Positions 45,154-53,851 of a DNA stretch of 64,000 bases are shown here, one piece after another (positions within the stretch are counted from its first letter, which is position 1; the number at the start of each line of letters is the position of its first letter). The DNA is taken from the NCBI RefSeq assembly GCF_004785685.1, contig NZ_SRPF01000003.1, positions 248,001-312,000 on the forward strand, read 5' to 3'. This DNA comes from Marinobacter confluentis (GTDB taxonomy: Bacteria; Pseudomonadota; Gammaproteobacteria; Pseudomonadales; Oleiphilaceae). The notes below the pieces were generated by a model, which was given only the letters and a program-made list of their open reading frames with translations, had not been told where the DNA came from and did not search any database. Made by a program: the position numbers and the translations under genes.

Positions 45154-45180
45154 AAACCGGGCCGTTGGCCCGGTTTTTTT
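45154..45180 (+). terminator. Intrinsic terminator of the peroxiredoxin gene
   Basis: AAACCGGGCC (45154-45163), loop GTT, GGCCCGG and then seven T. It lies 20 bp after the stop codon and before the convergent metQ end. Confidence 0.93.
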
Positions 45181-45205
45181 ACGTCCTGAATAACCTTTCC
45201 TCTCC

Positions 45206-45988
45206 TCAGAAAGCCGGAACAACTGCACCTTCATAGCTGTTCAGAATGAACTTTCTGACGCTCTCGGAATTCAGCGCTTCTGCCAGCTTCTTCATGGCAT
45301 CGCTGTCCTTGTTGTCCGGACGAGCCACGAGAATATTCACGTACGGTGAATCTGACCCTTCGATGACCAGCGCATCTTCAGTCGGGTTAAGGCCGGCTTC
45401 CAGCGCATAGTTGGTATTGATCAGCGCCATATCCACCTGGTTCAGAATCCGTGGCAGGGTTGCGGCTTCCAGTTCCTTGAAATCCAGGTTCCTGGGGTTG
45501 TCGGCAATATCACGGGGTGTTGCGGTGATTTTGCTGTCGTCTTCCAGGGTAATCAGACCTGCTTTCTGCAGAAGCAGCAGCGCCCGGCCACCGTTGGTGG
45601 GGTCGTTCGGGATCGCCACTACGGCGCCCTCTTTCAGATCTTCCAGTGAATCGATCTTGTTGGAATAGGCACCAAACGGCTCAACGTGAACGCCGGTTAC
45701 GGTTACCAGATCGGTACCACGGCCATCGTTGAACTCGTCGAGGTACGGCTGGTGCTGGAAGAAGTTGGCATCCATGCGTTCCTGATCCACCTGGATATTC
45801 GGCTGAACATAATCAGTGAAGACTTTTACATCCAGTTCAACACCCTGTTCGGCCAGCATTGGTTTTACATGTTCCAGAATTTCAGCGTGGGGAACCGGTG
45901 TAGCAGCCACTGAAAGCTCTTCCGCGGCTAGGGCACCTGAAAAGGTTGTCGCAGCAACCAGCGCTGTAAATGTCTTCTTAATATTCAT
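45206..45988 (-). CDS. metQ: Methionine ABC transporter substrate-binding protein
   Basis: 260 residues of the NlpA/MetQ family. A signal peptide ends SGALAAEELS, without a lipobox Cys. Then VAATPVPHAEILEHVKPMLA, DVKVFTDYVQPNIQ, ANFFQHQPYLDEFN, AIPNDPTNGGRALLLLQKAG and INTNYALEAGL. It binds methionine (or its sulfoxide or D-form) in the periplasm for MetNI. It is separated from metI by 179 bp containing the second palindromic element. Confidence 0.95.
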   Translation of the reverse strand: MNIKKTFTALVAATTFSGALAAEELSVAATPVPHAEILEHVKPMLAEQGVELDVKVFTDYVQPNIQVDQERMDANFFQHQPYLDEFNDGRGTDLVTVTGVHVEPFGAYSNKIDSLEDLKEGAVVAIPNDPTNGGRALLLLQKAGLITLEDDSKITATPRDIADNPRNLDFKELEAATLPRILNQVDMALINTNYALEAGLNPTEDALVIEGSDSPYVNILVARPDNKDSDAMKKLAEALNSESVRKFILNSYEGAVVPAF

Positions 45989-46046
45989 AAACCTGTCTCC
46001 TTTGAGAGATTGCTTCCAATGAAGTCAACATTTCGATACGGCCCCC

Positions 46047-46145
46047 GGCTGGAACCACCTCCTGAAAAACGCCCGTGAATACGTCCCTGTAGGGCTCGGT
46101 CGCGCCATCCATGGCGCTTTACGTTTTCAGGAGGTGGTTCCAGCC
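46047..46145. repeat. Palindromic structured element, copy 2 (between metI and metQ)
   Basis: Perfect 22-bp inverted arms (46047-46068 and 46124-46145; GGAACCACCTCCTGAAAA in the left arm) enclose 55 bp. On the minus strand the interior reads GCGCCATGGATGGCGC (inner stem), then GAGCCCTACAGGGACGTATT. This matches copy 1 at 13087-13174 in the core and in CATGGATG, while the inner stem is changed on both sides so that pairing is kept. It lies inside the metNIQ operon. Confidence 0.8.
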
Positions 46146-46167
46146 GCGTGCCTATATCTGGCTTTGC

Positions 46168-46845
46168 TTATTTGCGGCTGAAATACAGAACGAGACGATC
46201 GCCGACCATCTGCAGAATCTGAACAAAAATCACCAGTAACGCCACGGTGATGACCATTACATCGGTCTGGAATCGTTGATAACCGAATCGGATTGCCAGG
46301 TCGCCAAGACCGCCCCCGCCAATAACGCCGGACATGGCTGCGTAGGAAACCAGGGTGATCGCGGTAACCGTGATGCCCGCGATAAGGCCTGGCAGAGCCT
46401 CGGGCAACAGCGCACCGAACACAATCTGTCGAACATTTGCACCCATCGCCTGGGTTGCTTCAATGATTCCGCGATCCACCTCACGCAATGAAGTTTCCAC
46501 CAGACGGGCAAAGAAGGGCGCACCACCTGCAACCAGCGGCGGAATCGCACCGGCAACGCCAAGCGACGTGCCTATCAGCATCACCGTGAACGGAATCATC
46601 ACGATCAGCAGGATGATGAACGGCACCGACCGCAACACGTTAACCACAAACGACAGCACCGCATAGGCCACTGGCTGCTCCAGCAACTGGCGTTTGCCGA
46701 ACAGGAACAGCAGCACGCCCACAGGCAGGCCGATCAGTACGCTGAACAGCAGGGACATACCCACCATGATCAGGGTGTCCCAGCTTGCCCAGCCGATTTC
46801 GGCCCAGTCGACGTTGCCCATCAGGCCTTCCATTAAAGCTTCCAT
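46168..46845 (-). CDS. metI: Methionine ABC transporter permease
   Basis: 225 residues, about five to six membrane helices. Typical MetI sequence: NVLRSVPFIILLIVMIPFTV, SLGVAGAIPPLVAGGAPFFA, RGIIEATQAMGANVRQIVFG (coupling helix to MetN) and GVIGGGGLGDLAIRFGYQRF. Its start overlaps the metN stop by 1 bp (TGATG). Confidence 0.95.
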   Translation of the reverse strand: MEALMEGLMGNVDWAEIGWASWDTLIMVGMSLLFSVLIGLPVGVLLFLFGKRQLLEQPVAYAVLSFVVNVLRSVPFIILLIVMIPFTVMLIGTSLGVAGAIPPLVAGGAPFFARLVETSLREVDRGIIEATQAMGANVRQIVFGALLPEALPGLIAGITVTAITLVSYAAMSGVIGGGGLGDLAIRFGYQRFQTDVMVITVALLVIFVQILQMVGDRLVLYFSRK

Positions 46846-47852
46846 CAGCGCAGAACCTCCACGTGAACGTCGGCCGCTTTCAGGGCGTTCATGGCCAGGT
46901 CCAGGTCACCGCCTACCAGCGACAGGGTCAACTGGCCGTAGGGGGTGTCCTTGATGTGGTCAATACGCCCGGACAGGATACTGAAATCCACGCCGGATTC
47001 CCGGGCCACGCTGCCCAGCAGGGGTGTGTAGGTGGATTCGCCCCGGAAGGTGAGCCGGAGAATGCGGCCTTTGGCCTTTGCCAGGTCCCGCTGCATGTCT
47101 TCGTGGTCGATGTGCTCGCTCTCGAATACAAAATCCCGGGTGGTGGGGTGTTTCGGGTGCAGGAAGACGTCACTGACCTTACCCATTTCAACCACTTCAC
47201 CGGCGTCCATCACCGCGACCCGGTCGCAGACCCGGCGTACCACGTCCATCTCGTGAGTAATCAGCACGATCGTCAGGCCCAGCTCTTTGTTGATGTCCGC
47301 CAGCAGTCGCAGCACCGACTGGGTGGTCTGCGGGTCCAGGGCGCTGGTGGCTTCGTCACACAGCAGGATGGTGGGGCGGCAGGCCAGGGCGCGGGCGATG
47401 CCAACGCGCTGCTTCTGACCCCCTGAAAGCTGGGAAGGGTATTTGCTGGCCTGGTCTGCCAGGCTGACGCGCTTGAGCAGTTCGTCCACCCGATCGCGGA
47501 TTTCCTGTTGGGAGTAGATACCTGCCAGCTTCATGGGAAACGCGATGTTATCGGCGACGGTTTTTGACGACAGCAGGTTGAAGTGCTGGAAGATCATACC
47601 GACCTTGCGGCGAAAGGCCCGAAGCTCTGCCGGGCTGTAGTCGGTGATGTTTTCATCGTCGATCAGGATGCGACCAGAGGTAGGTGGCTCCAGCAGATTG
47701 ATCAGCCTTACCAGGGTCGACTTTCCGGCACCCGAGTGCCCGACGATCCCGAAAATTTCACCGGTCTCGATGGTCATGCTGGTGGGTTGCAGCGCGGGAA
47801 TCGCCTGCCCTTTTACCTGATAGGATTTCTGAACCTGGTCAAAAACAATCAC
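46845..47852 (-). CDS. metN: Methionine ABC transporter ATP-binding protein
   Basis: 335 residues from a GTG at 47852 (AGGA upstream), giving an N-terminus [14 protein letters not shown]; the frame to 47921 is not family-like. Walker [15 protein letters not shown], signature [12 protein letters not shown], Walker [16 protein letters not shown], then the C-terminal ACT-like NIL domain (about 260-335) that senses methionine in E. coli MetN. First gene of metNIQ. Confidence 0.95.
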   Translation of the reverse strand: MIVFDQVQKSYQVKGQAIPALQPTSMTIETGEIFGIVGHSGAGKSTLVRLINLLEPPTSGRILIDDENITDYSPAELRAFRRKVGMIFQHFNLLSSKTVADNIAFPMKLAGIYSQQEIRDRVDELLKRVSLADQASKYPSQLSGGQKQRVGIARALACRPTILLCDEATSALDPQTTQSVLRLLADINKELGLTIVLITHEMDVVRRVCDRVAVMDAGEVVEMGKVSDVFLHPKHPTTRDFVFESEHIDHEDMQRDLAKAKGRILRLTFRGESTYTPLLGSVARESGVDFSILSGRIDHIKDTPYGQLTLSLVGGDLDLAMNALKAADVHVEVLR

Positions 47853-48041
47853 GGATGAATCCTGCCAATGCCCTGAGAGTGCATAGAAAAAGCCGTCGAT
47901 TATAGCCCAATCAGGGGGCAAACCCGAGTTTGCGGCCTCGGTAAATCCCCGTATGCAACGATGAAACTCCCACCCGCTTGCCAGGTGAACTAAACTCTCA
48001 AAGACGTTTTTTGTTTACGCCGCTTTCACTTCCGATTCAGG

Positions 48042-49472
48042 ATGGACGCAACTTTGAATAAAACCTCTGGCCCAGCAACACAAAGAATGAACTCCACTGA
48101 GGCGTGGGTAACCTATCTCAGCAAGGTCGAACTGCCGGTTCTCGCCAACACACTGAGGCGGATTGATGAACTGACCGACAGCAGCAACAGCACCGTGAAC
48201 GAACTGGCGAATGTAATCCTGAACGATGCCCAGCTCACCTCCCAGGTACTCAGGTTGTCCAACACCGTCTTCTACAATCAGACACGCACCCAGGTAAGCA
48301 CCGTCAGCCGTGCGATTACGCTGATTGGGTTCGACGCGGTCAAGTCCATGGCGATTTCATCACTGATCGTGGATTCCCTGCTTAAGCGCAATGACCGACC
48401 CCACCTACTGCGATGCCTGGCCCGGGCCATTCATGCGGCCGTTCAGGCCCGATGCCTGTTGCCAAAACGCAATGAGCAGGCGCTGGAAGAGGTCTTTATC
48501 GGCGCCCTGCTGATGAACATCGGCGAACTGGCCTTCTGGTCCTGCGACACCGAGCAGGCCATTGAGCTTGAGCAGGCGCTAAAACTGGACCAGCCGCCGG
48601 TAGAAGCCCAAAAAAGTGTGCTTCACACCACCTTCACAGACATCACCCGTGGGCTGGTCGAGGCCTGGTCGCTGGGACCGTTTATCAAGGAAGTCGTCTC
48701 TGCGGGAAAAGCCAACACCAAAGCCGCCAGCCTGGTGCGTCACTCGGTGGAAATGGCGAAACTCTCCGAGCAGGGCTGGCGTGGCGCGGAAATGGACAAG
48801 GCACTGGAGGCATTGGGGGCGGATATCGGAGAAGCGCCGGCAATCGTCCGCGACCGGGTGAAAGTAAACGCCGGGGAAGCGGCCAGAGTAGCGGTATCCC
48901 TGGGTATTCCGCAGGTTACTGCCCTGATGCCTGGCAGTCAGACGGACGACGCTGCGGCTCATCAGGCGCCGGAAGTGGACCCGATCCTGCAATTGCAGAT
49001 TCTGCGGGACCTGACCCAGACTCTGTCGGAAAAGCCCGACATCAACGAGGTGTGTCAGCTGGTGATTGAAGGCATTCATCGCGCGGTGGGCATGCAGCGG
49101 GTCGCCCTGTTAATGAGTGACCGCAGCGGTAACGAACTGATTCCCCGCAAACTGGGCGGTAAGGGTACGGACGCCTGGAAGGAGAATTTTTCCATTCGCC
49201 GGGACGGCACTGGTGAATTGGGGGCGCTGCTGCCCCAGGCCAGCCATTACATCTATCAGCCCAAACAGAAAACCGAGCCGGTTCCCTACGATCGCTGGCT
49301 CGGTCGTGTACCGGCACTGGTCGCGCCGATCAAGGCCAAAGGCCGGCTGATTGGTTTGTTCTATGCGGATAATGCGGCGGCTGACTATGTTCCGTCAAAG
49401 GAGCAACTCATGGCTTTCGCTCATTTTGTCCAGAACGCCCAGCTGTGCCTGACCCTGATGGCGGAGCACTGA
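48042..49472 (+). CDS. HDOD domain protein with C-terminal GAF-like domain
   Basis: 476 residues. The HDOD part (about 25-225) shows KVELPVLANTLRRI, VILNDAQLTSQVLRLSNTVF, AITLIGFDAVKSMAISSLIV and GALLMNIGELAFW; the His-Asp pair of true HD enzymes is absent, as is normal for HDOD. The C-terminal part (about 320-470) looks like a GAF domain (GIHRAVGMQRVALLMSDRSG, APIKAKGRLIGLFYADN). A signalling role is inferred. Confidence 0.88.
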   Translation: MDATLNKTSGPATQRMNSTEAWVTYLSKVELPVLANTLRRIDELTDSSNSTVNELANVILNDAQLTSQVLRLSNTVFYNQTRTQVSTVSRAITLIGFDAVKSMAISSLIVDSLLKRNDRPHLLRCLARAIHAAVQARCLLPKRNEQALEEVFIGALLMNIGELAFWSCDTEQAIELEQALKLDQPPVEAQKSVLHTTFTDITRGLVEAWSLGPFIKEVVSAGKANTKAASLVRHSVEMAKLSEQGWRGAEMDKALEALGADIGEAPAIVRDRVKVNAGEAARVAVSLGIPQVTALMPGSQTDDAAAHQAPEVDPILQLQILRDLTQTLSEKPDINEVCQLVIEGIHRAVGMQRVALLMSDRSGNELIPRKLGGKGTDAWKENFSIRRDGTGELGALLPQASHYIYQPKQKTEPVPYDRWLGRVPALVAPIKAKGRLIGLFYADNAAADYVPSKEQLMAFAHFVQNAQLCLTLMAEH

Positions 49473-49502
49473 GCGGCCGCGCACAGGGAAGGTCAGCCGG
49501 GT

Positions 49503-50189
49503 TTACAACTCATACAGTTTGGCAACGTGGAGAATCGGCCCGGTAGGCGCGCCCGTGGGCGAACCTCCCACGGGTTCAAGACTGATCGCCAGGGTCCGGC
49601 TGCGGTCGAGTAGCGCCCGGGTCTCGTCATCCAGAGTGACCTGGTAGGTGTTGCCCTCTGGGATTACACCCAGAGAAACCGGGTTGCCATCCTGCGGCAC
49701 AATCCAGAGTTCATAGTCTTTTCCGGTCTGGGCCGCTGTGGCGGCCACCGGTCGCAATTTCAGGCCCCGGGCCGCATCCGAGCCGCTGACCAGCCAGAGC
49801 GGATCAGCCAGATCGGCCTGCACAATGGCGCCGGACAGGCGCTCACCAAGTTGTGGCTGGGGTTGCTGCACCAGAACAACCGCCATCACCAGTGCCGCCG
49901 CCGTGGCAACCAGGCTCCAGCCTGGCCATAACCAGCGACCTGCACTGTCATTGGCTGCCTTCGCTGGCCATAGACGGGCCTCTATTCCACGCCAGACCGA
50001 AACAGGCGGTGGTCTGTCTTCCGCCTGTGACCCAAGATGCCCCAGTTTTTCTTCCCAGTACCAGACCTCTTCCCGTACGCGGGCGGATTCCATCATCCAG
50101 CGTTCAAACCGCCGTCTGGCCTGGCCCTTCAGGGAACCCAGCACATACTCTGCGGCCAGTAACTCGATTCTCTCAGGCGTCTTTTTCAT
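49503..50189 (-). CDS. Anti-sigma factor, RskA/ChrR type
   Basis: 228 residues from the ATG at 50189, which overlaps the sigma gene stop by 4 bp (ATGA). The N-terminal cytoplasmic anti-sigma part has LLAAEYVLGSLKGQARRRFE. One membrane helix follows (about 91-112, LVATAAALVMAVVLV), then an RskA-like outer domain with YELWIVPQDGNPVSLGVIPE. It should hold the ECF sigma factor at the membrane until a signal arrives. Confidence 0.92.
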   Translation of the reverse strand: MKKTPERIELLAAEYVLGSLKGQARRRFERWMMESARVREEVWYWEEKLGHLGSQAEDRPPPVSVWRGIEARLWPAKAANDSAGRWLWPGWSLVATAAALVMAVVLVQQPQPQLGERLSGAIVQADLADPLWLVSGSDAARGLKLRPVAATAAQTGKDYELWIVPQDGNPVSLGVIPEGNTYQVTLDDETRALLDRSRTLAISLEPVGGSPTGAPTGPILHVAKLYEL

Positions 50190-50740
50190 CGTTCCAGGCA
50201 CCTTTTTAACGCCATCAGGCCGCGGCGGACCCAGCTTTTGACCGTGCCCACGGGGGAGCTGAGGGCAACCGCCAGTTCGTCATGGGTCATTCCCCGATAG
50301 TAAGAGAGCAGAATGCTGTCGCGCTGAACGTCGGACAGCTCTTCGATGCAACCGGTCAGAGCCTGTTCCCCTGCAGAACGCAGTGACCGGTCCAGCGGCC
50401 CTTCGCGGTGATCCTCCACCCGGTCCAGTGGCCCGTCGCCGTCCGTGGCTCTGGCCTTGCGGGATCTCATCAGATCCAGCGTGCGGTAGCGGGCGATGGT
50501 CATCATCCAGCTCAGGGGCGCGCCCCTGTCGTTGTGATACTCGGACGCGTGGTGCCAGATCTGCACAAAGGCATCCTGCACCGCTTCCTCTGCCAGGTCC
50601 TGCTGCTTTGCCAGTTTCAGGCAAAGGCCGAACATCCGACCTGAAATCTGCTCATAGAGGCGCTGGAACGCCTGTCGGTCTTTACGGGCCACTGCGAGCA
50701 GCAGTGCCAAAAGTTCATCCTGACTGGTTTCAATGGCCAT
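50186..50740 (-). CDS. ECF RNA polymerase sigma factor
   Basis: 184 residues from the ATG at 50740 (an ATG at 50776 is the alternative). Region 2 shows FQRLYEQISGRMFGLCLKLA, EAVQDAFVQIWHHA and LSWMMTIARYRTLDLMRSRK; region 4 shows ILLSYYRGMTHDELAVALSS and VGTVKSWVRRGLMALKRC. It pairs with the anti-sigma gene downstream and is divergent from the DUF4331 operon, its likely target. Confidence 0.93.
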   Translation of the reverse strand: MAIETSQDELLALLLAVARKDRQAFQRLYEQISGRMFGLCLKLAKQQDLAEEAVQDAFVQIWHHASEYHNDRGAPLSWMMTIARYRTLDLMRSRKARATDGDGPLDRVEDHREGPLDRSLRSAGEQALTGCIEELSDVQRDSILLSYYRGMTHDELAVALSSPVGTVKSWVRRGLMALKRCLER

Positions 50741-50919
50741 AAATCCGGATCCAATCTGCAGTTTATCGAGTTGCATCCCCAGTTACGGATCCCCGGCGGC
50801 AAAAGTTGCAGGCTGGCAGCGACATGAACAATTTTTTCGGCGACTGCAACTTTTCTGTTCACCGATACGTTCCTTCCATTGCATGCCATGCATGACCAAC
50901 TCAACAGAAGGACTTTGCC

Positions 50920-52401
50920 ATGAATACACTGCTGAAACGCTCCGGCCTTGCGGTTGCTGTCGCCGGACTGTGCGTCACCGCCGGCCTGAGCCAGGCTTCA
51001 AGCCACCGGGAAGCGCCGTTCATTACCGAAATGCCGAAAGTAGACGGCACCGACTTCTACATGTTCCGCAGCTATGAAACCGGCCGCGCGGACTTCGTCA
51101 CGCTGATTGCGAATTACCTGCCGTTGCAGGATGCGTATGGCGGGCCCAACTATTTTGATCTGGATGAAGACGCTATTTATGAAATCCATATCGACAATTC
51201 CGGCAACGCTCAGGAAGACCTGACGTTCCGTTTCCGGTTCACTGACACGCTTAATGATATCCAGATCCCGGTCGGCGATGCAGGCAACGAGCAGATGGTG
51301 TCTGTACCACTGAAAAACATCGGTGACGCCACCGCGCCTGGCAACGTGCAGCTGAGCCAGTCGTATACGGTTGAGGTCATTCGCGGTGACCGTCGCACCG
51401 GAACTGTTGAAACCGTTACCAACGTTGATACAGGCATGGGCACCTTCGACAAACCCTTGGACAACATTGGCGAGAAATCCTTCGCTGATTATGCCGCCTA
51501 TGCTGATCAGCACGTCTTCGAGATGGCCATTCCCGGATGCGGCACCAACGGCAGGGTGTTTGTTGGACAGCGCAAAGAAGCGTTTGCCGTCAACCTGGGC
51601 GAGATCTTCGACCTGGTGAACGTCAATAATCCACTCGGGGATCGCAACGTCGAAACCAACGACCTGGCCGATAAAAACGTCACGTCATTCGCCCTTGAAG
51701 TACCGACAGACTGCCTGACCGGAACCGCGGTTAACGCAGACGACCAGCCTATCGTGGGCGGCTGGACCACGGCCAGTGTCCGCCAGGCACGCGTTCTGAA
51801 TCCGGCGCCGCAAGCCAACGGCAAGGGCGCAACGGTTGAAGGCGGCGCCTATACCCAGGTTTCACGTCTGGGCATGCCGCTGGTCAACGAAGTGGTCATC
51901 GGCCTGAAAGACAAGGACCTGTTCAACGCCAGTGAGCCAAAAGATGATGGCCAGTTCGCAACCTACGTGACCCATCCGACCCTGCCGGAACTGATCGAAA
52001 TTCTCTTCAGTGCCGCTGGCGCCGAAGCGCCAAACAACTTCCCACGGACCGATCTGGTCGCTGCGTTCCTGACCGGCGTTCCGGCCAATAGCCCGGTGGG
52101 CGTTCAAGCGTCGGAAATGCTGCGCCTGAATACAGCGGTGGCACCGACTGCCCTCGATGCTCAGAACGACCTGGGCTTCGTAGCCGGTGATTCGGCTGGC
52201 TTCCCGAATGGTCGTCGCCCGTACGACGACGTAGTCGATGTGGCGCTTCGTGTGGCGATGGGCGCCCTGGTAGATGGCGCACCAAATCAGAATACGCCGT
52301 TTACTGATGGCGTACAGTTGGCCGCCGACCCGGCGACGCTGTCCGACGAGTACGAGTCCTTCCCCTACCTGATTACGCCGATTCCGGGCGCAGTAAATTA
52401 A
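50920..52401 (+). CDS. Exported DUF4331 domain protein
   Basis: 493 residues with a signal peptide ending GLSQASSHREAPF. The HREAP start of the mature chain is typical of DUF4331, followed by KVDGTDFYMFRSYE, ITLIANY-type strands, FDLDEDAIYEIHIDNSG, and late parts FPNGRRPYDDVVDVALRVAM and SFPYLITPIPG. Function is unknown; the family is repeatedly found next to ECF sigma/anti-sigma pairs. AAGGA precedes the ATG. First gene of a four-gene cluster. Confidence 0.92.
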   Translation: MNTLLKRSGLAVAVAGLCVTAGLSQASSHREAPFITEMPKVDGTDFYMFRSYETGRADFVTLIANYLPLQDAYGGPNYFDLDEDAIYEIHIDNSGNAQEDLTFRFRFTDTLNDIQIPVGDAGNEQMVSVPLKNIGDATAPGNVQLSQSYTVEVIRGDRRTGTVETVTNVDTGMGTFDKPLDNIGEKSFADYAAYADQHVFEMAIPGCGTNGRVFVGQRKEAFAVNLGEIFDLVNVNNPLGDRNVETNDLADKNVTSFALEVPTDCLTGTAVNADDQPIVGGWTTASVRQARVLNPAPQANGKGATVEGGAYTQVSRLGMPLVNEVVIGLKDKDLFNASEPKDDGQFATYVTHPTLPELIEILFSAAGAEAPNNFPRTDLVAAFLTGVPANSPVGVQASEMLRLNTAVAPTALDAQNDLGFVAGDSAGFPNGRRPYDDVVDVALRVAMGALVDGAPNQNTPFTDGVQLAADPATLSDEYESFPYLITPIPGAVN

Positions 52402-52413
52402 GAGGAGGTTGGC

Positions 52414-52659
52414 ATGAAACGATTTCTGAAAGTGGCAATACCACTGATGGTCACGGGGCTGATGACGGGCTGTTTTGATAGCTCCAGCAGCAGTAGTAGT
52501 AATGACCGACCGGACCCGACGGTGGAGTTCTCGACCTTCGTGACAAACGAAATCCAGAACACGGACGACACCCGTGAACCGGTCAACATCAACGAATTGG
52601 AGTTCAGCTTCAATGAACAGACTAATGAGCAGGCCTTTGATGAGCTGTTCATCCAGTGA
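52414..52659 (+). CDS. Small lipoprotein
   Basis: 81 residues. A lipobox LMTGC at about residues 16-20 follows a hydrophobic segment; then a run of serines and an acidic mature part (EFSFNEQTNEQAFDELFIQ). GAGG precedes the ATG and the DUF4331 stop is 12 bp away, so they are co-transcribed. No family recognised; the position suggests a partner of the DUF4331 protein. Confidence 0.82.
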   Translation: MKRFLKVAIPLMVTGLMTGCFDSSSSSSSNDRPDPTVEFSTFVTNEIQNTDDTREPVNINELEFSFNEQTNEQAFDELFIQ

Positions 52660-53851
52660 AACCTCCGTCCGGCCCCGCAAACTGCGGGTGTCGGGCTGGC
52701 AGTTTCCCGCCCTTCGGGGCGGGCTTTTTTCGCTGGGTGCACCACTTCTGCTGACTCTGTTTTGTGGTTCCGCCACGGCAGCTCCAGCGCCCATCAATAC
52801 GCAATTTGACGATCAGGATATTCTGGTCACATTGCCAGAACCCGCCCTAACTACCACAACACCCCCGGCCGATCCGAACCGACTGGCTGATCTGATTCAG
52901 GCTCAGATCCAGCAGGCGCGAAGCACAGGCGATCCCCGCTTTACCGGTTATGCCGAAGGTTTGCTGCAACAGTGGAACGGCCAAATGACCGACCGCCTTC
53001 GAGTATTGAAAGCCACCATCGACCAGAGCAATCACCGCTTTGAACAGGCGCGGAACGGGCTTACCGACCTCATCGGCAGCAACACCGACCCACAACAGGC
53101 CATTCAGGCACGACTGATGCTAGCCAACATCGAGCTAGTTCAGGGCCGCTATGACGCCGCCGCAGAACATTGCAACGAATTGACACAGCGCTTACCTGGC
53201 CTGATCGCGGCCAGTTGCCAGGCCCAGGCGCAGGCCCGCACCGGCCAGCCGGTAGCCGCCTATCAACAGCTGAAACAGCAGTTTGCCAACGCCGGCAACG
53301 CGACTGAAACGGCCCGAATATGGGCCCTTGGAACTCTTGGCGATCTGGCCGCCCAGCTGGACAACCCCGCCGCCAAGACTTATTGGCTGGCGCTTCTGAG
53401 TGCCGACCCGGATGACCTTTATACCCGAGCACAGCTAGCTGACTGGTACCTTGCCCGGGGTGAGGTGAATCAGGTTCTGTCCGTCACCGAGGGCTATGAG
53501 ACTGTCGATTCACTGGCCGTTATCAGAGCCATCGCCCTGGAACAGGCCGGACATCCGGATGCAGGCGCTTTGAAAGCAACTCTGACGCAACGATTCGCGG
53601 AAGCGCAATGGCGCGGCAACCTGCTTCACAAACGGGATTTCGCCCGTTTCCAGCTCGACCTAGCGGATAAACCCGAAAGCGCCCTGGAAAATGCTCAGGA
53701 AAACTGGGCAGACCAGCGTGAACCCTCAGACACCCGCTTACTGCTTCGGGCCGCCATCTCGACTGGCAATACAGACCAGATCGCCAGCGTTAAAACATGG
53801 CTGTCGCAAAACGGCCAGCAGGATGCGCGTTACCCGGAGATCAACCCATGA
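52640..53851 (+). CDS. Exported TPR-type repeat protein
   Basis: 403 residues from the ATG at 52640, which overlaps the lipoprotein end by 20 bp; a GTG at 52688 would give a tidier signal peptide (PLLLTLFCGSATAAPAP). The mature chain is helical with tetratricopeptide-like repeats (ARLMLANIELVQGRYDAAAE, AQLADWYLARGEVNQVLSV). A strong terminator (52706-52730) lies inside the 5' part of this frame, so the true start and its transcription are uncertain. It ends with an ATGA overlap with the hupE-like gene. Confidence 0.75.
   Translation: MSCSSSETSVRPRKLRVSGWQFPALRGGLFSLGAPLLLTLFCGSATAAPAPINTQFDDQDILVTLPEPALTTTTPPADPNRLADLIQAQIQQARSTGDPRFTGYAEGLLQQWNGQMTDRLRVLKATIDQSNHRFEQARNGLTDLIGSNTDPQQAIQARLMLANIELVQGRYDAAAEHCNELTQRLPGLIAASCQAQAQARTGQPVAAYQQLKQQFANAGNATETARIWALGTLGDLAAQLDNPAAKTYWLALLSADPDDLYTRAQLADWYLARGEVNQVLSVTEGYETVDSLAVIRAIALEQAGHPDAGALKATLTQRFAEAQWRGNLLHKRDFARFQLDLADKPESALENAQENWADQREPSDTRLLLRAAISTGNTDQIASVKTWLSQNGQQDARYPEINP
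52706..52730 (+). terminator. Strong intrinsic terminator inside the DUF4331 cluster
   Basis: CCCGCCC-TTCG-GGGCGGG followed by C and six T: a seven-pair GC stem with a UUCG tetraloop. It sits 47 bp after the lipoprotein stop and inside the signal-peptide part of the TPR gene frame. A smaller hairpin (CCCGCA/TGCGGG, 52674-52688) precedes it. It should lower expression of the TPR and HupE-like genes relative to the two upstream genes. Confidence 0.88.
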
